Of a stretch of DNA of 13,521 nt, positions 1 to 6,546 are shown piece by piece; positions within the stretch are counted from its first letter, which is position 1, and each line of letters opens with the position of its first letter. The stretch lies in contig JAIRYX010000166.1 in the NCBI GenBank assembly GCA_031267635.1, forward strand, positions 1 to 13,521, read 5' to 3'. The position numbers were made by a program, and so were the translations under genes. The notes beneath the pieces are model-generated. The model had not been told where the DNA came from and made no database searches. It saw only the letters and a list, made by a program, of their open reading frames with translations. The DNA comes from Planctomycetaceae bacterium (GTDB lineage Bacteria > Planctomycetota > Planctomycetia > Pirellulales > Thermoguttaceae).

Positions 1-106
1 TTGCTTACAATATCGTTTTGCATGTAAGAATTATACCATGTTTGCTGGGAATGGGCAAGGACTCTTTTGATAGATTATTTATGCACGGAGACTTAGCGGA
101 TTAGGG

Positions 107-655
107 ATGTCAAGTGCGGGAGTTGCTCTTTGTGTTGTTTTTGCAATTGGCGGTCTTTACTATCAATATTACGTTAGCTCATACGAAATTTCAATAGGGA
201 ACTTCTAAAAACATCCCCCAGAGGTTAGTAAGTCCTTATTTTTCAATGATAAAATTTGTTGAAGGTAGGGTTTTTAGAAATTCCTAATAGGTTATCGCGA
301 AGTTGGTTTTGAATTTTTAGCGGAAGACCCGCGTACAGGTCAAATTGATCCAGAAGTTTTGCTCCTTGCCGAATCAACCCAACAAAATACCTCGCGTATA
401 TTCATCGAAGGCTTCATGCAGCCAACACGCAACATCGATAACGTTACCGAATTTTTGATCGGCGCAACCCCAGAACGAAGCAGATTCGCCCCGCCAAAAC
501 CTTCAAAAACAGAATTTGTCCGCGTAAGATTGACTGGCGGTTTGACAACCTCGTACCGCAATTCGCTTGTTGGTATCGGCGGAATTTTGCATGTTGACCG
601 GAATCCGAAACCGGGTGAATTGATTTATCGAATTGATGCTGATTTTATTAGATAG
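107..655 (+). pseudogene. DUF3299-like membrane-anchored protein, split by a MITE insertion
   Basis: Two pieces share one reading frame. The 5' piece (ATG at 107) encodes a short N-terminus with a hydrophobic segment (VALCVVFAIGGLYY) and runs into a stop at 206-208 inside the inserted element. The 3' piece resumes at 287 and ends at 655. The direct repeat AATAGG occurs at 193-198 and 286-291, 93 nt apart. Removing 93 nt rejoins the codons for Ser-Ile-Gly-Tyr-Arg-Glu and gives a continuous ~151-residue protein. The 3' piece resembles DUF3299-type planctomycete proteins in layout (RIFIEGFMQPT, then EFLIG, then GIGGILHVD near the C-terminus), but I do not see the usual Cys-Cys-Phe-Gly-type motif. 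Function is unknown. No good Shine-Dalgarno precedes ATG 107, so the original start may differ. If translated, the 3' half would have to start internally. Family assignment is tentative; the disruption is seen directly. Confidence 0.5.
195..286. mobile_element. MITE-like element, copy 1
   Basis: A ~90-bp non-coding element with imperfect terminal inverted repeats: left GGGAACTTCTAAAAA, right TTTTTAGAAATTCC. It is flanked by TA on both sides, within the longer direct repeat AATAGG. A near-identical copy lies at 1822-1916. The size, inverted ends and TA flanks match small non-autonomous elements mobilised by IS630/Tc1-type transposases. No transposase is present in the window. The insertion falls inside the DUF3299-like reading frame. 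Confidence 0.75.
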
Positions 656-820
656 ACTTGCGCAAGGTAATTTCTAAAATTAATTTTATTCGAATTCGGT
701 CGATTTTATATTCAAGCTGTTTTAAAATTCATGGAGCTGGTTATGGAATCGCAACAACGTGAAGCGGTTGTTCAGGGGCGAAGCCTACCGCCCATACCGG
801 CTACGGTATGCGAAGGAGCA

Positions 821-1387
821 ATGAATAATGAAAAAAACTGTTTAAAATCCAAATCGGTAACAGGGGCTTTGTCGAAAGTTTTTTCACGCCGCACTTTTTT
901 GAAGTTGGGAATTGTGAGCAGTTTAATAGCGTTGCCCGCATTGAAATTTGCCACTAGTTCAAGACAACAACCTTCTTTCTGCTTCGGTTTCGATAGATTA
1001 CCGGAAGATCCAGATTGGTTTAATGGGCGTTCTTTTAACGATGTCTTATCGCGACTTCCAAAGTCATTGAGTTTTTTCGAGCCGGATTCTTTTTTTATTT
1101 TTTTTCCTTCCTATATTTGTTTGGATTTTTTTACATACGGCGCGAACCCTTCCCAAATCCTAATGGTGGAGGGAAAATCAATTTTAAACAACGGTAATAC
1201 AATTGATGGACCTGTTAGTTGTTATACAATTTCGCCGCCAGAGAAACCAGTACGAGCAAGTTGTCCCATTGGATTGGTTACCCCACTAATCTTGCCGTCT
1301 CCCCAAACGTACATTATCTTATTCCCGCCTCATTTTGAACTTTCGGTTTTGAGACGAGTTGAATGGTCGTTATCAATTATCGGTTAA
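821..1387 (+). pseudogene. Tat-signal exported protein of unknown function, probably frameshifted
   Basis: From ATG 821 the ORF encodes 188 residues. A canonical twin-arginine signal (SRRTFLKLGIVSSLIALPAL) lies at about residues 22-41, so the product was meant for Sec-independent export. AAGGAG sits only 2 nt before the ATG, unusually close; the frame is open further upstream to 731. I recognise no domain in the mature part. Composition shifts after the T-rich stretch near 1090-1130. From there the +1 frame reads like protein (for example FAARETSTSKLSHWIGYPTN from about 1224), and beyond 1350 the third frame reads well (LNGRYQLSVK). This suggests homopolymer frameshifts in a longer ancestral gene. 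A genuine 188-residue hypothetical protein remains possible. The signal peptide is confident; the integrity of the rest is not. Confidence 0.45.
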
Positions 1388-1397
1388 ATGACCATAA

Positions 1398-1580
1398 ACT
1401 AATACAGGAGAATTAACATCTCATGTTACGCATGAGCGATTAACAATTTCAGGAAACGTAACGATTCAGCCGCTCAGCCCAAATAAATCCATACAAGACA
1501 ACGGAATAGTTACCGTCAATGGTACCGGAACATATGATTATTGCCGCCCTTATTTATCAACTCCCCCCTTTTTTCCTTAA
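1398..1580 (+). pseudogene. Possible C-terminal remnant of the Tat-signal gene running into the inverted-repeat element
   Basis: A frame without its own start codon stays open for about 60 codons after stops at 1389 and 1395. It reads like a beta-rich secreted protein (ERLTISGNVTIQPLSPNKS, then GIVTVNGTGTYDY). It is in the same frame as LNGRYQLSVK just upstream, so it could be the 3' part of the 821 gene. From 1458 onward it overlaps the left arm of the inverted-repeat element, so part of the protein-like look may be coincidence. Low confidence. Confidence 0.22.
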
Positions 1581-1800
1581 TAGCCCGAATCGCGCCAACA
1601 TTGCGCCCTTATTCCCTTATTTTTCGTTCCATTTGGTTTGATAACAATCCATGATCTAAAACATAAGGGCGCGTTTGGGGAAGGCTATGTCGGCTACTAA
1701 GGGAAACTTGATAAATTAAGGGCTGCAATAGTAAAATTTTTCGGATAACTATTCAGATGCCCAGTGCGGATTTACTTGGTTGGAGCGGCTGAATAGTTAT
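1458..1800. mobile_element. Long inverted-repeat element, about 343 bp, complete copy
   Basis: The left arm (1458-1560) and right arm (1708-1800) are imperfect inverted copies over roughly 90-100 bp. Each arm is nested. The outer module carries its own inverted ends: perfect 12-bp ATAACTATTCAG at 1745-1756 and CTGAATAGTTAT at 1789-1800, and GTAACGATTC/GAATAGTTAC at 1458-1467 and 1504-1513. The inner module starts ATTATTGCCGCCCT at 1537 and is matched inverted at 1708-1732. The centre (about 1561-1707) has no convincing ORF. The transcript would fold into a long hairpin. Related solo pieces lie at 7263-7350 and 11805-11864. This looks like a non-autonomous mobile or REP-like element; no transposase is present. 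Confidence 0.6.
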
Positions 1801-1821
1801 GAATATTTTTATGAATGATCA

Positions 1822-1916
1822 TAAAGGGAACTTCTAAAAAACTCTTCCTAATATCAGCAAGTCCTTATTTTTCAATGGTAGAATTTGTTGAAAGTAGGGT
1901 TTTTAGAAATTTCCTA
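1822..1916. mobile_element. MITE-like element, copy 2
   Basis: Second copy of the element at 195-286. It has the same left end (GGGAACTTCTAAAAA), the same core (AGTCCTTATTTTTCAATG) and the same right end (GGGTTTTTAGAAAT). It is flanked by the direct repeat TAAAGGG (1822-1828 and 1915-1921), compatible with TA-targeted insertion. It lies between genes, just after the inverted-repeat element. From 1921 to 2246 the sequence is A/T-rich spacer upstream of the OmpH-like gene. That spacer includes a 14-bp palindrome (AGAAAAATTTTTCT), and I could assign no convincing promoter in it. Confidence 0.7.
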
Positions 1917-2246
1917 AAGGGCAGTTTGTTTATTTTCGCTAACCTAACACACAACCAATCAACGAGAAAAATTTTTCTAAAAAAATAAAAATTCAATGTT
2001 AATTGCTATTTACCCGAAAATAAAAAAAAGGCAAAATTACGACATTGCTAATTATTCAGAAAAAGGGGTCTGTAATAATAAAATCGGCAACTCATGAAAG
2101 AATTTTCCGGCGTTACGGATAATATGCCGGATTTTGGACAGTTTTGTTCCCGCAACGAAAATCGAATAAAAAAAGAAAAATACGGTTTTCACAATTGCTC
2201 CCCCCAATTTAAGAACACAAAATTCAAACGTTACAGGAGATTGAAA

Positions 2247-3062
2247 ATGAAACGGACTTTATTAAGTCTTCTCACTTTAAGCATGTTTGCATTAGGTCTT
2301 GTTGCCTCAAACGTTACGGCACAAACAAGACCCACTACTCAACCAGGTACACCTACGGCTGGAAATCAAGCTACTAACACGCCGGGAGTGCCTGCGCAAC
2401 CTACTCCGCAACAACCAACAAACCCAGTTGCCATTGTGGATATTGAATACCTTATGTCAGTTCACCCTGAATTAGACGCAAAAACTAGGCAGTTGCTTGC
2501 TGCAAATCAGGTGAAAGAAAAAAACTTTCGTACGAAACAGGAAAAATTACAAGCGCTAAGTCAGGAACTTAACGGTTTGGCCACAGGAACCGCGCCTCAC
2601 ATGGCAAAACGCGACGAACTTATGAAATCCGAATCGGACTTAAAGCGGGAAGCCGCTAGTGCGATGGAAGAAGTGCGGATTCAATCCATCAAAAATCAAC
2701 ACAAAGCATTCAAAGACATCCAAGCGTGTATTGATTCTTTTGCGAAAAAGAACAATTTTTTAGTAGTGCTTAATTATGTTCGTCCGATGACAGTGTTGCC
2801 GCCTCAACAATCGTCTCAATTTCTCGCCACAACACCCAGTGAACAAGCGTTGGAAATACAACTTGCTCGGCAAGACAACAATACGGTTTTGTGGTATAAC
2901 CCGTATTATGATATTACTTCTGTCATTGAACAAATGGTTAATGGTCTGTATCCGCAACTGGAAAAAGTGGATTTCGCAAAACGAAAATTAGAATTGTTCC
3001 AGCGTCAAGGAATTGGAAATAGTGAAATGTTGGCACAACCGGGTATACCTGCTCGTAATTAA
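2247..3062 (+). CDS. OmpH/Skp-family periplasmic chaperone-like protein
   Basis: A 271-residue secreted protein. ATG 2247 was chosen over the in-frame ATG at 2094 because AGGAGA lies 6 nt upstream and a typical signal peptide follows at once (MKRTLLSLLTLSMFALGLVA, cleavage near NVTA at residue 25). A Pro/Thr/Gln-rich linker spans about residues 27-60. The OmpH-like region then begins with a strand (VAIVDIEYLM, 61-70). A long Lys/Glu-rich helical stretch predicted to be coiled coil covers about 80-160 and includes KEKNFRTKQEKLQALSQEL. A second strand follows (NNFLVVLNYV). Skp proteins form trimeric tentacled chaperones that carry unfolded outer-membrane proteins across the periplasm. Skp/OmpH genes often neighbour lipid A genes, as here. 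The C-terminal ~80 residues and the linker make it longer than E. coli Skp. It seems to be its own transcription unit, followed by a terminator hairpin. The subfamily role is inferred. Confidence 0.8.
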   Translation: MKRTLLSLLTLSMFALGLVASNVTAQTRPTTQPGTPTAGNQATNTPGVPAQPTPQQPTNPVAIVDIEYLMSVHPELDAKTRQLLAANQVKEKNFRTKQEKLQALSQELNGLATGTAPHMAKRDELMKSESDLKREAASAMEEVRIQSIKNQHKAFKDIQACIDSFAKKNNFLVVLNYVRPMTVLPPQQSSQFLATTPSEQALEIQLARQDNNTVLWYNPYYDITSVIEQMVNGLYPQLEKVDFAKRKLELFQRQGIGNSEMLAQPGIPARN

Positions 3063-3114
3063 CGAATCCGTCGAAAACCGTTTCGTTTTGTGCAAGCGTT
3101 GTTTTAGGATACGT

Positions 3115-3153
3115 AAACTCTTCCACACATTCAGATGTTGGGGGAGTTTTTTT
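3115..3153 (+). terminator. Rho-independent terminator after the OmpH-like gene
   Basis: Arms AAACTCTTCC (3115-3124) and GGGGGAGTTT (3140-3149) can pair, followed directly by a T-run. It lies 53 nt after the OmpH-like stop codon. A second stem just past the stop (3061-3088, AACGAATCCG with CGGTTTCGTT) lacks a T-tract. The terminator suggests lpxC-lpxI has a separate promoter in 3154-3310. Confidence 0.6.
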
Positions 3154-3310
3154 ATCAATCCAGAAAAAAATTCGGTTTTTGTCGGTAAATTTTGTATTGA
3201 TTCTCATGATAAAGTATGCTTTACAAAAGCAGAAAAATCAGGTAAACTATATAGACTGTCATCTGAATAGTTTGTTTGTCTCCCCTCAAAAATAATTTCC
3301 ATAAACGCTT

Positions 3311-4228
3311 ATGTCCGAAATGGTTAGAATGCAACACACTCTCGCTCAAACTGCGGTCGTGGAAGGTTTTGGCTTTTGGACGGGACAAGATATTCGTGTG
3401 GAATTTCATCCGGCGCACGCTAATGCCGGATTGTTTTTTGTTCGCATTGATTTACCGGGCTTGCCAATTATTCCGGTTTCGCCGAATTTTCAAATAATCA
3501 AGCCGCGTCAAACTTCGCTTGCAACCGATGACGCTCAAGTCGATATGGTCGAACATCTTCTCGCTGCATTGCACGGTTTGGAAATTGATAATTGTGAAAT
3601 TCGCGTCAACGCACCGGAAATGCCGGGGATGGACGGCTCCAGTCAAGCATTTACCGCCGCGATTCTCAAAGCGGGAATTATCACGCAATCAGCAATTCGG
3701 CAGAAACGTATTGTATATAAGACGCTACGGGTTGGCGATGACGAGCATTGGATTGAAGCCAAACCGTCTTACAATGGTCGGACAACTTTTGTTTATCATC
3801 TCGATTACGGCGACAATAACGCGATCCCACAACAGAGCTACCGATTTATTGTCAATCCTGAAAACTTTATTTTGCAGTTGATGTCGTGTCGAACTTTTTT
3901 GACGAAAAAAGAAGCGGAGCAACTTCTTGCTGCAGGGTTGTGTAGCCGTGTTTCACCGCACGACGTGCTGGTTTTTGACGAAAATCAACAACCGATAGAT
4001 AACACGTTGCTTTACGCCGACGAGTGCGCCCGACACAAAACACTGGACATGGTTGGTGATTTTTCACTCGGTGCGTGCGATTGGGTTGGCGAATTTACGG
4101 CGTATCGTTCGGGACATCATTTAAATGTCGAATGCGTTCGTGAACTGTTGAAGAAAACAGTTTGTATCGAAAGCAATGTCGTCTCATCGCATACAAATAC
4201 TTTTCGAGTCGCAAGTAAAGCGATTTAA
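3311..4228 (+). CDS. lpxC: UDP-3-O-acyl-N-acetylglucosamine deacetylase LpxC
   Basis: LpxC is the cytoplasmic zinc hydrolase that removes the N-acetyl group from UDP-3-O-acyl-GlcNAc, the committed step of lipid A synthesis. The protein has 305 residues, the same length as the E. coli enzyme. The N-terminal half has QHTLAQTAVVEGFGFWTGQ. Catalytic Glu81 and zinc ligand His82 lie in VEHLLAAL. The second half carries CRTFL (193-197). Zinc ligands His242 and Asp246 are in RHKTLDMVGD, and the catalytic-type His269 is in RSGHHLN. All key residues are present. It is a stand-alone LpxC, not the LpxC-FabZ fusion of some phyla. Start is uncertain: ATG 3311, 3320 and 3329 are in frame, none has a clear Shine-Dalgarno, and typical LpxC N-termini would fit any of them. 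lpxI follows after 14 nt, so the two are probably co-transcribed. Confidence 0.95.
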   Translation: MSEMVRMQHTLAQTAVVEGFGFWTGQDIRVEFHPAHANAGLFFVRIDLPGLPIIPVSPNFQIIKPRQTSLATDDAQVDMVEHLLAALHGLEIDNCEIRVNAPEMPGMDGSSQAFTAAILKAGIITQSAIRQKRIVYKTLRVGDDEHWIEAKPSYNGRTTFVYHLDYGDNNAIPQQSYRFIVNPENFILQLMSCRTFLTKKEAEQLLAAGLCSRVSPHDVLVFDENQQPIDNTLLYADECARHKTLDMVGDFSLGACDWVGEFTAYRSGHHLNVECVRELLKKTVCIESNVVSSHTNTFRVASKAI

Positions 4229-4242
4229 TCGCTATAAAAATC

Positions 4243-5112
4243 ATGAAACGTGTTGGAATCATTGCGGGCTATGGCGATTATCCTCTTTTGTTAGCGAAAT
4301 CATTGCGGCAGAAAAATTACGAAGTCCATTGTCTCGGCGTGCGCGACCAGTGCGACTCAAAAATCGTGGAAGATTGCCATTCGTTTCATTGGATGGGGTT
4401 TGGACAATTCGGGAAAGCCGTTCGCTGTTTTCGGAAAAGTCGCGTAACCGAAGCGGTGATGGCGGGCGGGATTGTCAAACGTCAGTTTCATCGGTCATGG
4501 CTTATCTGGCGGTATTTGCCCGACTTCTATACGATTCGTTTGTTTGCCCCGCATTTCATTTTCCGCACGAGGGAAAATACGGTGGATTCGTTGTTGCTGA
4601 CGTGTGTGGAAGCGTTTGAACGATATGGAATTAAATTATTGCCGGGAACAGACCTTGCGCCGGAGTTGCTTGTGAAACGGAAACAGATAACACGCATTGC
4701 GCCGACGGCGGCACAATGGAAAGACATTCAATTCGGATGGAATGTCGCTAAAGAGATGGGACGGCTTGATATTGGTCAAACGATCACGATCAAAGACCGC
4801 TCGGTCGTCGCGGTCGAAGCGCTTGAAGGAACGGACGAATGCATCTTGCGTTCCGGTCGGCTTTGTCAAGGTTTTACGGTTGTTAAAGTCGCCAAACCGC
4901 AACAAGACATGCGGTTTGATCTTCCTTGTTTTGGAATGCAAACGCTCCAAAACATTGCGTTGGCTGGCGGCAAAGTCTTTGCCATCGAAGCCAACCGTTC
5001 CATCTTCGTCGGACAACAGGAAGCGATTGATTTTGCCAATCAACACGGCGTCGCCATCGTCGGCTTACTCGAAGAAGACGCGAAAAATGGCGGTGTGGCG
5101 TTGGAAGAATAA
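4243..5112 (+). CDS. lpxI: UDP-2,3-diacylglucosamine pyrophosphatase LpxI
   Basis: LpxI hydrolyses UDP-2,3-diacylglucosamine to lipid X and UMP; it replaces LpxH in many bacteria, including alphaproteobacteria. The 289-residue protein shows the family hallmarks. The N-terminus is GIIAGYGDYPLLLA (5-18). MGFGQFGKAV lies at 51-60 and VMAGGIVK at 72-79. IGQTITIKDRSVVAVEALEG (177-196) leads into TDECILR. The signature KPQQDMRFDLPCFG is at 218-231, with Asp222 and Asp226 covering the catalytic aspartate region. The C-terminal sugar-nucleotide-binding part ends in AGGKVFAIEA and a short Glu/Asp-rich tail. ATG 4243 is 14 nt after the lpxC stop with no strong Shine-Dalgarno, which suggests an operon with translational dependence. 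lpxA and fabZ, often next to lpxI or lpxC, are absent here. Confidence 0.93.
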   Translation: MKRVGIIAGYGDYPLLLAKSLRQKNYEVHCLGVRDQCDSKIVEDCHSFHWMGFGQFGKAVRCFRKSRVTEAVMAGGIVKRQFHRSWLIWRYLPDFYTIRLFAPHFIFRTRENTVDSLLLTCVEAFERYGIKLLPGTDLAPELLVKRKQITRIAPTAAQWKDIQFGWNVAKEMGRLDIGQTITIKDRSVVAVEALEGTDECILRSGRLCQGFTVVKVAKPQQDMRFDLPCFGMQTLQNIALAGGKVFAIEANRSIFVGQQEAIDFANQHGVAIVGLLEEDAKNGGVALEE

Positions 5113-5228
5113 AAAATGTTGCTTTAGGACGTAGCTTTTTTCACGCGAATCGTGTGTAAAGCCGCGAAGAAGAGCTAGTACAAAGTCACGCAATTTCACT
5201 TGGCATTTTTCAACGTAAAAGACCTATA

Positions 5229-5544
5229 AATTTGACATTTGAGGAATCTCTCCCCCTCAATCCAGCGAATGCCTCGTATGCCAATAAGGGGAAAGCAGCA
5301 GTCTCCTGCTTGTTTTTCAGCGCTGTTGCAGATGAAAAAGCGATTACACGGATTGCTCGAAAATCGCAAGAGGGCAATAGATTCTCGGACTGATCGGGCA
5401 CAGACGCCGGTTTTGAAATTGAAGTTGCCGTCTTACGAATCGGATTACGTGCTGAATATCGCCTATCACTTTTGGTGCGGCGGGACGGCGGGCGAGCAGA
5501 TCGAAGACCGTCGATTCGCGTTCGTCAAAGAAACAGTCAAATGA
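5229..5544 (+). pseudogene. Possible frameshifted coding remnant upstream of the heptad array
   Basis: 5113-5228 shows no gene. From 5229 one frame stays open to the TGA at 5391 and reads NLTFEESLPLNPANASYANK, then SAVADEKAITRIARKSQEG. An adjacent frame then reads TPVLKLKLPSYESDYVLNIA and GEQIEDRRFAFVKETVK, ending at TGA 5542-5544, with codon choice like the neighbouring genes. The pieces look like parts of one gene separated by a frameshift. An ATG-start ORF (5239-5544) covers only the second piece convincingly. I recognise no family. The TGA overlaps an ATG (ATGA at 5541-5544), but that downstream frame encodes a Cys/Arg-rich repeat unlikely to be protein. Confidence 0.25.
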
Positions 5545-5629
5545 TCCGACGCATCTCGACCTGCTCCAGCCCCACTCGATTCCCGCCCCAACAACGGCGG
5601 GCGATTTTTGCAGACGGTACGCAGCGACG

Positions 5630-5986
5630 CAGATCAACGCTTTGCAAGATAAGATCAACGCTTTGCAAGACAAGATCGATGCGGTGCAAGACAAGATCAA
5701 CGCTTTGCAAGATAAGATCAATGCTTTGCAAGATAAGATCAATGCTTTGCGACACAAGATCAATGCGGTGCAAAACAAGATCAACGCTTTGCAAGGTAAG
5801 ATCAACGTTTTGTAAGACAAGATCGACGCTTTGCAAGACAAGATCGACGCTTTGCAAGACAAGATCAACGCTTTGCAAAACAAGATCAACGCTTTGCAAA
5901 ACAAGATCAACGCTTTGCAAGGTAAGATCAACGTTTTGTAAGACAAGATCGATGCGGTGCAAGACAAGATCGACGACATGCGGCGG
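5630..5986 (+). repeat. Tandem array, 17 units of 21 bp
   Basis: Seventeen head-to-tail 21-bp units, consensus AAGATCAACGCTTTGCAAGA plus C. Variants include ATCGAC, ATCGATGCGGTG and AAGGT endings. The first unit is partial at its left edge and the last diverges (GACATGCGGCGG). Units 8-9 (5777-5818) recur exactly as units 14-15 (5903-5944), showing segmental duplication within the array. The length is always a multiple of three, so heptad register is kept throughout. Confidence 0.95.
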
Positions 5987-6061
5987 AAGGCGTGGTTGCG
6001 ACAGTCGTCCTCTTTTTTCAGCGAAACGATTGTCGATAGGAACGGCACGCTCGCGCCGACC

Positions 6062-6109
6062 GACGGCGAATGCAAACAGAGCATAGACGCCCTTGACCAA
6101 GGCGAGTGA
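6062..6109 (+). repeat. Direct repeat tag, copy 1
   Basis: About 48 bp beginning GACGGCGAATGCAAACAG and ending in GACCAAGGCGA. It follows the first heptad array and matches 6937-6989 with a few substitutions and a small indel. The two copies sit at the 3' ends of array-bearing segments, suggesting segmental duplication or a conserved tail. Confidence 0.75.
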
Positions 6110-6321
6110 GGGTATCCTCCGTTGATTGTTTCCGTGGCGAACGCGAAAGAGAGATTGTATGTGCAGAATCGCTCGCCGCCCTCAATGGAACTTCCGTAGA
6201 ACTCCGCGAGAGACTCGCCGCCTTCAACGCGACTTGCGTTTCCCTCCGCGAGAAACCCGCCGCCCACGACGCGACTTGCATTCCCCTCCGTGAGAGACTT
6301 GCCGCCTGCGATGTCGCTTGA
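6106..6321 (+). CDS. Small heptad/14-mer repeat ORF (hypothetical)
   Basis: A GTG-start ORF of 71 residues that overlaps the preceding coiled-coil frame by 4 nt (GTGA). From about residue 20 it repeats a 14-residue unit of the type LAAFNATCVSLREK / LRERLAA, two heptads with Leu/Phe at core positions, interrupted by a Pro-His variant. No Shine-Dalgarno is evident beyond the purine-rich GGCGAG. Minus-strand frames are also open here (repeats around EGGESLAE). It may be coding, or a degenerate repeat tract with the same 21-nt period as its neighbours. I recognise no family. The gap 6322-6546 contains the minus-strand ORF described next. Confidence 0.3.
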   Translation: MRVSSVDCFRGEREREIVCAESLAALNGTSVELRERLAAFNATCVSLREKPAAHDATCIPLRERLAACDVA

Positions 6322-6325
6322 TTCA

Positions 6326-6499
6326 TCACTTATGCAATAAAGTTTCCGCTCCGAGCAGGACGGAAGTTCCGTAGAAGGCGGCGCATCTCTTGCGAAGCGG
6401 GACTAGCTGAATCTTCTCTAAATACCTAATCTTTCCGAGCGTCTGGATTTCCGACCTCTCCGAGTAGCTAATCTTTCCAAGCGTTTGAATTTTCGACAT
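6326..6499 (-). CDS. 57-residue coiled-coil-like small protein (hypothetical)
   Basis: The ATG (complement of 6497-6499) has AAGGAG 2 nt upstream, the only gene-like ribosome-binding site in the array region. The protein starts MSKIQTLGKISYSERSEIQ. IQTLGKI recurs 14 residues later, from a 42-nt (2 x 21) DNA repeat at 6428-6457 and 6470-6498. It continues LEKIQLVPLRKRCAAFYGTS. The C-terminal part (LRKRCAAFYGTSV) resembles the plus-strand small ORF at 6106-6321 (NGTSVELRERLAAFN), so the two are members of one family in opposite orientation. Function unknown. The very short Shine-Dalgarno spacing lowers confidence. Confidence 0.4.
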   Translation of the reverse strand: MSKIQTLGKISYSERSEIQTLGKIRYLEKIQLVPLRKRCAAFYGTSVLLGAETLLHK

Positions 6500-6546
6500 A
6501 ACTCCTTAATATATAACGACTAACGTAAAACTTCCACGAACGCTCG

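Larger units (their letters stand above)
5456..6109 (+). pseudogene. Heptad-repeat coiled-coil ORF interrupted by two in-frame stops
   Basis: In this frame the tandem array at 5630-5986 translates to repeats of Ile-Asn-Ala-Leu-Gln-Asp-Lys, a textbook a/d heptad (Ile at a, Leu at d) for a long parallel coiled coil of about 120 residues. The frame opens after a TGA at 5453 with no obvious ATG start. It is stopped at 5813-5815 and 5939-5941, each by CAA to TAA within a repeat. It resumes to a non-repeat tail (KAWLRQSSSFFSETIVDRNG) ending at TGA 6107-6109, which overlaps a GTG at 6106. Other frames are open across the array (+ strand Ser-Thr-Leu-Cys-Lys-Thr-Arg; two minus-strand frames), but only this one gives a physically sensible protein. 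Family unknown. It could be the stalk of a fibre- or adhesin-like protein, or a selfish microsatellite-type expansion. Confidence 0.4.

Noticed and set aside
2094..2246. Extended N-terminus for the OmpH-like gene from ATG 2094
   Set aside because: The extension would bury the signal peptide, and ATG 2247 has a well-spaced AGGAGA.
5541..6086. Plus-strand ORF with STLCKTR repeats and an ATGA overlap to the upstream frame
   Set aside because: Open through the array, but it gives a Cys/Arg/Lys-rich repeat with no plausible fold; the neighbouring frame gives a proper coiled coil. The ATGA overlap alone is weak evidence.
5344..6267. Long minus-strand ORFs (307 and 187 codons) across the first repeat array
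   Set aside because: They stay open only because a 21-nt repeat lacks stops in several frames. The translations (Val-Asp-Leu-Val-Leu-Gln-Ser and Cys/Leu/Ile-rich repeats) are not amphipathic heptads and have no start signal.
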